The notes under the pieces are model-generated. The model saw only the letters and a list, made by a program, of their open reading frames with translations, did not search any database and was not told the DNA's origin. From positions 1-64,000 of the forward strand of contig JADLGO010000026.1 in assembly GCA_020849275.1 (NCBI GenBank): a stretch of DNA of 64,000 bases, given 5' to 3'. Both the position numbers and the translations under genes were made by a program. This DNA is from Chthonomonadales bacterium. GTDB lineage: Bacteria > Armatimonadota > Chthonomonadetes > Chthonomonadales > CAJBBX01. This document shows, piece by piece, positions 15,598 through 22,348 of this stretch. How positions within the stretch are numbered: position 1 is the first letter of the stretch; every line of letters starts with the position of its first letter.

Positions 15598-16071
15598 TCA
15601 CTGGCGGCTGCAGCCCTCCGGGCCGTTCCAGCCGTAGATCGAGGAGTTTGCCTGCTCGTGGTCGATCTGGCAGGTGCCTGCAGGCACCCGGCCAACTTGG
15701 TCCATGTGGCAGTCGCTCGTGCTGAAGAAGTGCTGAGTCCAGTCGGCATGATCCTCGCGACACTGGAGCTCCTGGTCTAGCGGAGTCAGGCACCCACCAA
15801 GAATGGCCAGGTAATCCTGAGAACCGTTCTCGCAGTGGTAGTCACTCATGCACCAGCAGTGTTGGCCGCCGCCGGGTTCCGGGAGGCAGTAGTATATGTC
15901 ACATTGACAGGCTCCGCCTCCATAGTGCTTGATCGGGATCCTGCCCGTGGGGCAGAGGGCAGCCCACACCGCGGTCACGCTCGCCAGCAGCAGCACCGTC
16001 AAGAGCGTGGCTCCCAGGGAGGCGCGCTGCCCTGCCGGCGACAGCGATCTCGTCGACGCCAGTCCGTCCAT
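15598..16071 (-). CDS. Secreted 12-cysteine protein
   Basis: A 157-residue protein. Residues 17-38 form a signal peptide (cleavage expected after AVWA). The mature chain holds cysteines at 40, 55, 57, 62, 72, 74, 80, 94, 104, 121, 134 and 154, an even number compatible with six disulfides. CQC and CWC pairs and several Trp, Tyr and His residues are present. I start it at the ATG at 16071 because AGGAGG is 8 bases upstream; the ATG at 16077 is too close. Genes for a DsbA-like oxidoreductase and a MauE-like protein lie upstream on the same strand, so this is the likely folding client. Small 12-cysteine subunits are known in methylamine dehydrogenase (MauA), whose maturation needs MauE and MauD. 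I see no sequence identity with MauA and propose only an analogy. Confidence 0.65.
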   Translation of the reverse strand: MDGLASTRSLSPAGQRASLGATLLTVLLLASVTAVWAALCPTGRIPIKHYGGGACQCDIYYCLPEPGGGQHCWCMSDYHCENGSQDYLAILGGCLTPLDQELQCREDHADWTQHFFSTSDCHMDQVGRVPAGTCQIDHEQANSSIYGWNGPEGCSRQ

Positions 16072-16163
16072 CTGCATTCCCTCCTTCCAGTCATACAGAT
16101 CATGCTGGCGGGGAGCACACGCCCTGCCAGCTAGCGGTGCGCCCGCTGCCGTCGTGGCAGCGC

Positions 16164-16847
16164 CTACTCAACTAGCCTGTCGACGTCCTCAAGGTCTCGC
16201 AGGCGAAGCACGCGGCCATCGGGACGACACAGCACGAACGTCGGGGTGCCGTCTACCCCGAGTCGTCGCGCGAGCGCGCCGTCGGCCCTCAGTTGCCGCT
16301 GGGCCTTGATGGTGTTCGGCACAACGGCGGCTCGCCTCAGGACATCGGCCACGGCGCCACGGCGGCTCAGGTCGGTGCCGAACACGGCGTCGTGGACGGG
16401 CCAGAACCTCTCAGCCGCGCGCGCCGATTCGGCCGCGAGCGCGGCCTCCCGCGCATGGCGGTGGATCGCCACCAACGGGTTCTGGCGGAAATCCAGCCGC
16501 AGCCGGCCCTGGTGGTTGGCAAGCAGCGCGCGGAGCGGTTCCTGCGAGCGGCGGCACGGTGAGCACTCGTAGTCGCCGAACTCCACGAGCGTGTAAGGGG
16601 CACTCGGGCGACCTCGGAAGCCGTGCCGACCAGCGAGCAGTGCCGCCGCCGGCACCGGTAGCACCATCCGGTGTACGGCGACACCCCACGCTTGCCGCTC
16701 CCGCCAGATGTCCCGTGCCATCAGACCCGCCATCAATGCGGCGATGCCAGCACACGCGATGAAGGGGAGCATGTCGCGCACCTGGCGTGCCCCGGGGGGC
16801 GGCGCGGTGGCCGCCGCGGAGCGGCGTTCAACGGGCGTTGTCTCCAT
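16164..16847 (-). CDS. Membrane-anchored DsbA-like thioredoxin
   Basis: A 227-residue protein: one N-terminal transmembrane helix (residues 27-45) and a DsbA/thioredoxin_4-type domain facing the periplasm. The redox motif is CSPC at residues 95-98, within LVEFGDYECSPCRRSQ. The helical insert (HAREAALAAESARAAERFWPVHDAVF) and the cis-proline loop GVDGTPTFVL are intact. It should form or shuffle disulfides in exported proteins. The start is the ATG at 16847; longer in-frame starts overlap the MauE-like gene. It lies between the MauE-like gene and the 12-cysteine protein gene, all on the minus strand. Confidence 0.85.
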   Translation of the reverse strand: METTPVERRSAAATAPPPGARQVRDMLPFIACAGIAALMAGLMARDIWRERQAWGVAVHRMVLPVPAAALLAGRHGFRGRPSAPYTLVEFGDYECSPCRRSQEPLRALLANHQGRLRLDFRQNPLVAIHRHAREAALAAESARAAERFWPVHDAVFGTDLSRRGAVADVLRRAAVVPNTIKAQRQLRADGALARRLGVDGTPTFVLCRPDGRVLRLRDLEDVDRLVE

Positions 16848-16909
16848 GTGCCCCGCTGTACTGCGTTCGTGACGCACCGGTCCGAACCGGCGGTCGGCAT
16901 CGTCGGGCC

Positions 16910-17416
16910 TTACCGATCGTGATGCTCGTGCACCGTCGCACCACTGCCACACTGGATCTCACGACAAAGGAGCACAAGGGCGATGCCAGCCAGGGACAGG
17001 TCGAACAGGAGCATCAACGGCGCACTCATGGTGAACAGCGCTGAGAAGCACCCGCACGGAGCATCGATACCCATGAGCAGGCGCCAGTAGTTGTAGCCAG
17101 CGAACGCTGCAAAGAGGGCCACGCTGCCCCGCAAGCCCTACAGACGGGCTGGCCGGTACAGGAGGGCGACGGGGAGGCTCCACTCCAAGGCGAGCGCCAC
17201 GACGGCCACCCATGGTGCCAGAGCTGCGGGTACCAGCCCCGACTCCTCAAGGACGCGCTCGAACTCGCGCGGTACCAGCGTCTTGGCGTAGGCTGCTGTC
17301 CAGAGCCCGGCGCCAACCACGCAGAAGCCGGCCAGCGCCAGGAAGTCGGCGCCGCGCGAGCGCCGGACACTACGGCCCGGAGCCGTCCGCTCACGATCTC
17401 GCACAATGCCGCTCAT
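16910..17416 (-). pseudogene. MauE/DoxX-like redox membrane protein interrupted by an in-frame TAG
   Basis: From the ATG at 17416 (GAGGTGA about ten bases upstream) the frame encodes a membrane protein. It stops at TAG (17140-17138, codon 93) and continues in the same frame to 16910 with further membrane helices. Taken together, about 168 residues contain four hydrophobic segments and the PCGCF motif (in IDAPCGCFSAL) typical of MauE-type proteins, which pass electrons to periplasmic thioredoxins. The two parts are useless alone, so this is either a nonsense mutation, a sequencing error or stop-codon readthrough. The downstream half could be re-initiated at a TTG at 17134 but would lack the first helices. 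Confidence 0.7.
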
Positions 17417-17545
17417 CCATCCGCACTCACCTCTCCCTGGCCTCACCTCAGGGAGCCTCGCACCCACTGCCGCGGTTCGCCCAGCGGGACCGCGTCACTG
17501 TAACAGCCGCTCACGCCAGGCGCAAGCCCCGCTGCCGAGCTCGCA

Positions 17546-18055
17546 TTAACGCAGCGCTAATGCAGCGCGCAGCAGCCAGAAGGCACATTCCCGCGACTCT
17601 CGCAGCCGCCTTCGCTCGCGCCGGACCCATCCCTCGTCTCGCCCGGGCAGCAGATCGCCGCCGTAGGTCTCCACCGCCGTGAGGAGATGTCTGGTGCGCT
17701 CCCGTGGCTCGGAGCATGTGTCAGCCCGGCGCAGCGCCTGGTCGAAGATAGCTACGTCCGACGCGACACACCGCGAGTCGAGCGCAACCGCTCGCGCGTC
17801 CGCCTCAAGCGCGTTCTCTTCGGCGCCCGCCTCACCCAGCAGCGTGCGGAGCTGGCACAGCGCCACGCGGAGGTCGTTCTGGCTGTCGCTGGCAGTTGGC
17901 CACAGCGGACGGGCCAGGGCTACGCGCCCCCAGCGCTTGCCGGGCTCGATGGCGAGCCGCGCCAGCAGGAGGGCCGGCCCGCGCCGGGTCACACGAACGG
18001 CGTGGCGCGGTGCCCCTGCCACGGTCACGTCGCCAAGCAGGCGGATGTGCACCAT
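17546..18055 (-). CDS. SARP/AfsR-type transcriptional activator with shortened BTAD domain
   Basis: A 169-residue protein. Residues 1-90 form an OmpR-like winged helix as found in SARP regulators (VHIRLLGDVTVAG, then DLRVALCQLRTLLG at the recognition helix). Residues about 100-169 match the beginning of the bacterial transcriptional activator domain (VAIFDQALRRA, ETYGGDLLPG). BTAD domains usually run to about 150 residues, so the C-terminus is roughly half length. Start is the ATG at 18055, with GGGAG upstream. It is first in the minus-strand cassette and probably controls it. Heptamer repeats with 11-bp period lie about 140 bases upstream. Confidence 0.75.
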   Translation of the reverse strand: MVHIRLLGDVTVAGAPRHAVRVTRRGPALLLARLAIEPGKRWGRVALARPLWPTASDSQNDLRVALCQLRTLLGEAGAEENALEADARAVALDSRCVASDVAIFDQALRRADTCSEPRERTRHLLTAVETYGGDLLPGRDEGWVRRERRRLRESRECAFWLLRAALALR

Positions 18056-18192
18056 GCTTCTTCGCTCCCAGAAGGTACCGGCGTCGTCCGGGCGGGCGCG
18101 CGCGGCGAGGGCGGCACGTCGCGATGGTGAGGCGTGTCTGGCCGGCCTCCGCCATGGGAACCGCGCCACACGCCCCATGGTAACCGGCGAGC

Positions 18193-18210
18193 GTTACGGT
18201 GTTGTTACAA
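18193..18210. promoter_or_regulatory. Heptamer repeat GTTACGG-N4-GTTACAA, possible SARP operator
   Basis: GTTAC recurs at 18193 and 18204, an 11-bp period with a 4-bp spacer between heptamers. This is the arrangement known for SARP binding sites. It lies upstream of the SARP-like gene. A further perfect inverted repeat CCGGTA-gtcg-TACCGG is at 18226-18241. Confidence 0.35.
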
Positions 18211-18225
18211 AGACGGTAGGGGGAG

Positions 18226-18241
18226 CCGGTAGTCGTACCGG
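18226..18241. repeat. Perfect inverted repeat CCGGTA-N4-TACCGG
   Basis: A 6-bp inverted repeat with a 4-base centre in the 300-bp gap between the SARP-like gene and the 25-residue peptide gene. It could be an operator or a small hairpin. Apart from this, the GTTAC repeats and the hairpin at 18310, nothing is recognised in that gap. Confidence 0.35.
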
Positions 18242-18309
18242 TTTCGGGCCAGGAGGCCGGCGCCGCGCGAGGGAGCGCCGCGGCGACGGTGGAGGGGAGG
18301 CGTCTTCGC

Positions 18310-18335
18310 GGTGGGCCGCCGGCCGGCGGCCCACC
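18310..18335 (-). terminator. GC-rich hairpin downstream of the 25-residue peptide gene
   Basis: GGTGGGCCGCC (18310-18320) pairs perfectly with GGCGGCCCACC (18325-18335) around GGCC, about 20 bases beyond the peptide stop codon on the minus strand. There is no T-run. Confidence 0.45.
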
Positions 18336-18355
18336 GTGGCGTGCAGGCGTCCCGG

Positions 18356-18433
18356 TCAGACGCTGTCGCGGATCATGCTGAGCGCGCCCATCATGCACGC
18401 GACGGCGATCAGGATCAGGATGATCGACAGCAT
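18356..18433 (-). CDS. 25-residue single-helix membrane peptide
   Basis: A very short frame from the ATG at 18433 to TGA at 18358-18356. It encodes MLSIILILIAVACMMGALSM followed by IRDSV. Residues 2-20 are one strongly hydrophobic helix. The case for translation is a textbook ribosome site: AAGGAGG at 18440-18446, six bases before the ATG. A perfect 6-bp inverted repeat (AGACCC-gt-GGGTCT, 18450-18463) lies just upstream, and a hairpin lies downstream. Small single-helix peptides can modulate membrane enzymes or act as toxins; no such role can be assigned here. No homologue is recognised. Confidence 0.6.
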   Translation of the reverse strand: MLSIILILIAVACMMGALSMIRDSV

Positions 18434-18449
18434 GGCGAACCTCCTTCGC

Positions 18450-18463
18450 AGACCCGTGGGTCT
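18450..18463. promoter_or_regulatory. Inverted repeat AGACCC-gt-GGGTCT
   Basis: A perfect 6-bp inverted repeat directly upstream of the Shine-Dalgarno sequence of the 25-residue peptide gene. The 2-base centre is too small for an RNA loop, so a protein operator is more likely than a hairpin. Confidence 0.35.
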
Positions 18464-18726
18464 ACCTTCGTGCCGGCCTGGCCCGCGCGGGTGCGTGGCG
18501 GCCTGCCCGCCGTCGCCCGTGGACCCATGCGCCGGAAGGCGTGCGCCCTGCCGTCGATGCGCTTGCACCGCGATCTGATCCTTCCATACCCCGCCACCGG
18601 ATCGCCACGACTTGCGCGCGCCGTCGGGGCCCGCCTGGCGCCCTCGCCCTGGGTCGGGTATCCTCTGAGTGACGGGCGCGCCCCGAGGTGAGCGCGCCAC
18701 GGGCGGCGATGGGGAGGGTGGAGCGG

Positions 18727-20151
18727 ATGGCTACCAGGGTGGAGAAGGACTCGCTTGGCGAGATGCAGGTGCCCGCCGACGCGCTGTATGGGGCGCAGAC
18801 TGCGCGCGCGATCGCGAACTTCCCGATCAGCGGGCTCCGGCCGCATCCGACGTTCGTCTGGGCAACCGTGGAGGTGAAGCGCGCGGCCGCCGTGGTGAAC
18901 CGCGCCCTCGGCGACCTGCCGCCGGGGACGGCCGACGCCATCGTGCGCGCCTGCGACGAGGTGCTGGCCGGCGAGCACCGCGACCAGTTCGTCGTCGACG
19001 TGTTCCAGGCGGGAGCCGGCACGTCGCACAACATGAACACGAACGAGGTGATCGCCAACCGCGCGGCCGAGCTTCTCGGGGGGCGCCGGGGCGACAAGGG
19101 CCTCGTGCACCCGAACGACCACGTGAACCGGGGCCAGTCCACCAACGACGTGATCCCGACGGCCATCCGGCTCTGCTCGCTGCGCCAGCTCCGCGACCTC
19201 GACGCCGCCCTGGCGCGCCTGGCGGACGCCTTCGCGGCGAAGGGTCGGGAGTTCGCGGGAGTGCTGAAGTCCGGCCGCACGCACCTCCAGGACGCCGTGC
19301 CGATGCGCCTGGGTAGCGAGCTCGCCGCGTGGGCGCGCTCCGTTGCGAACTCGCGCGCGCGCCTCGACGCGTGCGTGCCCCAACTCGCGGAGCTCGGAAT
19401 CGGCGGAAACGCCATCGGCTCGGGGGTCAACACGCCGCCCGAGTTCGCTCGGCGGGTGTCAGCCGAGTTGGCCGCGCACACGGGCCTTCCCGTCCAGTCC
19501 TCGCCGAACCTCTACGAGCGGTGCCAGAGCACGGCCGACTTCGCGCAGCTCTCCGGTTCGCTCCGGACGCTGGCGCTGGAGCTCACGCGCATCGTCAACG
19601 ACATCCGCCTGCTCGCCTCGGGGCCGGCTACCGGGATCGGCGAGATCCTGCTGCCGCCGGTGCAGCCGGGCTCCTCCATCATGCCCGGCAAGGTGAACCC
19701 GGTCATGGCGGAGATGCTCAACATGGTCTGCTACCACGTGATCGGCGCCGACGCGTGCGTGGCGATGGCGACTCAGGCGGGGCAGCTCGAGCTCAACGTG
19801 ATGATGCCGGTGATCGCGCATAATCTGAACACATCGCTGAGCTACCTGACGAACGCGGTGAGCGTGTTCGTGACGCGGTGCGTCGAGCTGGAGTGGGTGG
19901 ACCGCGGACCGCACGGCGAGGAGATCGCGCGCCACGGCCTGGCGGCCGACACGGAGGCCTGCGCGCACTTTATAGAGCGCAGCACGGGCCTGGCGACGCT
20001 GCTGAACCCGGCCATCGGCTACGACGCCGCGGCCGACGTCATGAAGCAGGCGCGTCGCGAGAAGCGCTCCGTGCGCGAGGTCGTGGTGGATCGCGGCCTG
20101 ATGACCGCGGCGGACTTCGACGCGCTGCTGGAGCGCTCGGTGGAGCGATGA
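18727..20151 (+). CDS. Aspartase/fumarase superfamily lyase (aspartate ammonia-lyase or class II fumarase)
   Basis: A 474-residue enzyme of the superfamily that reversibly makes fumarate from aspartate or malate. The signature GSSIMPGKVNP (catalytic serine loop), HPNDHVNRGQSTNDVIPTA and SGRTHLQDAVP are intact. FQAGAGTSHNMNTNEVIANRA and AGQLELNVMMPV read more like aspartase than fumarase, but the sequence alone does not settle it. GGGAGGGTGGAG precedes the ATG at 18727. The Clp-like AAA+ gene starts 13 bp downstream, implying cotranscription. Confidence 0.88.
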   Translation: MATRVEKDSLGEMQVPADALYGAQTARAIANFPISGLRPHPTFVWATVEVKRAAAVVNRALGDLPPGTADAIVRACDEVLAGEHRDQFVVDVFQAGAGTSHNMNTNEVIANRAAELLGGRRGDKGLVHPNDHVNRGQSTNDVIPTAIRLCSLRQLRDLDAALARLADAFAAKGREFAGVLKSGRTHLQDAVPMRLGSELAAWARSVANSRARLDACVPQLAELGIGGNAIGSGVNTPPEFARRVSAELAAHTGLPVQSSPNLYERCQSTADFAQLSGSLRTLALELTRIVNDIRLLASGPATGIGEILLPPVQPGSSIMPGKVNPVMAEMLNMVCYHVIGADACVAMATQAGQLELNVMMPVIAHNLNTSLSYLTNAVSVFVTRCVELEWVDRGPHGEEIARHGLAADTEACAHFIERSTGLATLLNPAIGYDAAADVMKQARREKRSVREVVVDRGLMTAADFDALLERSVER

Positions 20152-20164
20152 GCGGGGAGGGAGC

Positions 20165-22339
20165 ATGGCCGGAGCCGCGGACGCCGGCGAGCGCCTGACG
20201 GACGGCGCTCGCCGACTGATGTTGGTGGCGCTCTATCACGGCGGGGCCGAAGGCGGCGCGCCGGCCCGCGAGCACTGGCTGATGGCGGTGCTGGAGAGCT
20301 GCGGACCGCTTGCGGAGGCCCTGACGCCGGGGCTGCGCGCCGATGAGGAGCTCGGCCACGCCCGGGCGCGCGCGGCGCTCGCGGGGCCATGCGCCCGCCT
20401 GGCGGTGCGCGATGCCGTGCGCCGGGCACTGGAGCGCGCCGGGCGCGCCGGGCGGGCGGTCGCCGACGAGCGTGATCTGGCGGCGGCGGTGCTGGAGGCC
20501 TGCGGCTTCTCCGTGACCTCGGCGCCACCCGGCGCGGAGCTGGAGACGTCGCGCCCGGTTCGCGCGGCCGGGCCGCCCGCGGAGCAGGCCGGCGCCCCGG
20601 CCGTGCGCCCTCTTGGTCTGCTGGAGCGCTTCGGCCGCGACCTGACGCGCGCCGCGGAGGCCGGCGAGCTCACGACGCTCGTGGGCCGCGATGACGAGGT
20701 CGCGCTCGTGCTGGAGACACTGTGCCGCCGCACTAAGCGCAACCCCGTGCTGGTGGGCCCCGCCGGCGTGGGGAAGACGGCGATCGTGGAGGGGTTGGCC
20801 GCGCGACTTGCGCGGGGCCAGGCGCCCCGCGCGCTTGCGGGCACCCGTGTCGTCGCGGTGCAGCTTTCCGCGCTCCTGGCCGGCGCCAGCATGCACGGGC
20901 AGCTCGAGGGGCGTCTGGAGGGCCTTCTGCGCGAGGCCGCCCGCGAGGGCGTGCTTCTGTTCATCGACGAGCTCCACAGCATCGTGGGCGCCGGCGGAAC
21001 GCCGGGTAGCGACGATGTAGCGAGCTTGCTGAAGCCGGCCCTGGCCCGAGGCGACCTGGCCTGCATTGCCGCCACCACCGACGACGAGTACCGCCGCTTC
21101 ATCGAGCCTGACGGCGCGCTGGAGCGCCGATTCCAGCCCATACGCGTCGCCGAGATGACGCCTGAGCAGGTGATGCCGGTGCTGACCTCATGGCGCGACG
21201 AGCTGCGCAGGCTGCGGGGCGTGGAGACGCCGGACCCGGTGCTCCGGGTGCTCGTCGACTTTGCCGCCCGTATGCTGCCCAACCGCTCCTTCCCCGATAA
21301 GGGCGTTGACCTGCTCGAGCAGTGCGTTGCGCACGCCGTGGCGAACGGCCGCGAGCAGGTCGACCTCGGCACGGTGGACCTTGTCTCCAGGCGGCTCGTG
21401 GGGCTTCCGCTCTCCGTGAAGGAGCGACTGGACGCGCTGAGCGCCCGTCTGGCCGAGTCCGGGCTACTACGCGAGGCGGACGCGGCGCAGTTCCTTGGCC
21501 GCCTCTCCGTCACGATGCGCGGCCTCGACATCCGCCCGTCGCGACCCAACGCGATCGTGCTGCTGGTGGACGATGCCTGCGCGGACGCCGGGCGGCTGGC
21601 CTCGCTCGTCGCCAGGGAGCTGTTTGGCGGCGGCGACCGCGTGGTGGAGATCGACCTGTCGCACATGACGGATGCCGAGCACGTCACGATGCTGCTAGGC
21701 TCTCCGCCCGCCTACGTGGGCTACGCCGACGTGCTGCCGATCCACCGACTCGCCCAGATGCCCTGCTGCGTACTGCTGTTGCAGGGCGCCGATGCCTGCC
21801 ACGAGCAGATCCGGCAGATCCTGTCGCGGGCGCTCATGGTGGGCCACATCACGGACGCGCGCAGCAAGCGCATCTTCCTTAACGAAGCCGTGGTCATCCT
21901 CACGGCGCCGGTGGAGGCGGGGGAGGCGCGGCACCTGGGCTTCCGCGCGCCGGCCGAGGGCGCGGTCGACCCGCCGAACCGTGACCATCTGGAGGATCTC
22001 GTGGGCGGCGACCTGCTGGCGCAGTGCGATCTGGTGTGCGATGCGCCGGGGCCGGGCGCCCCAGAGGCGGACCGCGCGCACGAGGGGTTGCTGGGCGAGC
22101 TGGCGGAGCGCTACCGGGCGCACGGCCTGACGATTCATTGGGGGGCGGGCGTGACGGAGTGGCTGCGCGCCGCGCACATCGGCGGAGCGGAGCGCAAGTC
22201 CGAGCGGCTGCTCGAGCAGCGCCTGGCGAGCGCGCTCATCCCGCACCTCGACACCTCGCGCGGGCGCGTCGAGCTTCTGGTGACGGCCGTGGGCGACCGG
22301 CTTACCGTGCGGGAGGTCGAGCCGGGCGGGCGGACCTGA
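20165..22339 (+). CDS. Clp/ClpB-like AAA+ protein with a degenerate second ATPase domain
   Basis: A 724-residue Hsp100-type protein. Residues 10-115 resemble the double Clp N-domain. D1 (about 165-410) is intact: Walker A GPAGVGKT (198-205), Walker B LLFIDE (264-269), sensor IAATTDDEYRRFIEPDGALERRFQP. There is no coiled-coil middle domain. D2 (about 460-600) keeps the fold landmarks (RELFGG, EIDLSHMTDAEHVTMLLGSPPAYVGY, NEAVVILTAP). Its Walker A is replaced by VDDACADAGR (468-477) and its Walker B by CVLLLQGAD (535-543), so D2 should not bind or hydrolyse ATP. GGGAGGGAGC precedes the ATG. It is paired with the aspartase/fumarase gene. It could be an unfoldase or a regulatory scaffold; no ClpP is nearby. 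Confidence 0.8.
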   Translation: MAGAADAGERLTDGARRLMLVALYHGGAEGGAPAREHWLMAVLESCGPLAEALTPGLRADEELGHARARAALAGPCARLAVRDAVRRALERAGRAGRAVADERDLAAAVLEACGFSVTSAPPGAELETSRPVRAAGPPAEQAGAPAVRPLGLLERFGRDLTRAAEAGELTTLVGRDDEVALVLETLCRRTKRNPVLVGPAGVGKTAIVEGLAARLARGQAPRALAGTRVVAVQLSALLAGASMHGQLEGRLEGLLREAAREGVLLFIDELHSIVGAGGTPGSDDVASLLKPALARGDLACIAATTDDEYRRFIEPDGALERRFQPIRVAEMTPEQVMPVLTSWRDELRRLRGVETPDPVLRVLVDFAARMLPNRSFPDKGVDLLEQCVAHAVANGREQVDLGTVDLVSRRLVGLPLSVKERLDALSARLAESGLLREADAAQFLGRLSVTMRGLDIRPSRPNAIVLLVDDACADAGRLASLVARELFGGGDRVVEIDLSHMTDAEHVTMLLGSPPAYVGYADVLPIHRLAQMPCCVLLLQGADACHEQIRQILSRALMVGHITDARSKRIFLNEAVVILTAPVEAGEARHLGFRAPAEGAVDPPNRDHLEDLVGGDLLAQCDLVCDAPGPGAPEADRAHEGLLGELAERYRAHGLTIHWGAGVTEWLRAAHIGGAERKSERLLEQRLASALIPHLDTSRGRVELLVTAVGDRLTVREVEPGGRT

Positions 22340-22348
22340 GGGCGTACC

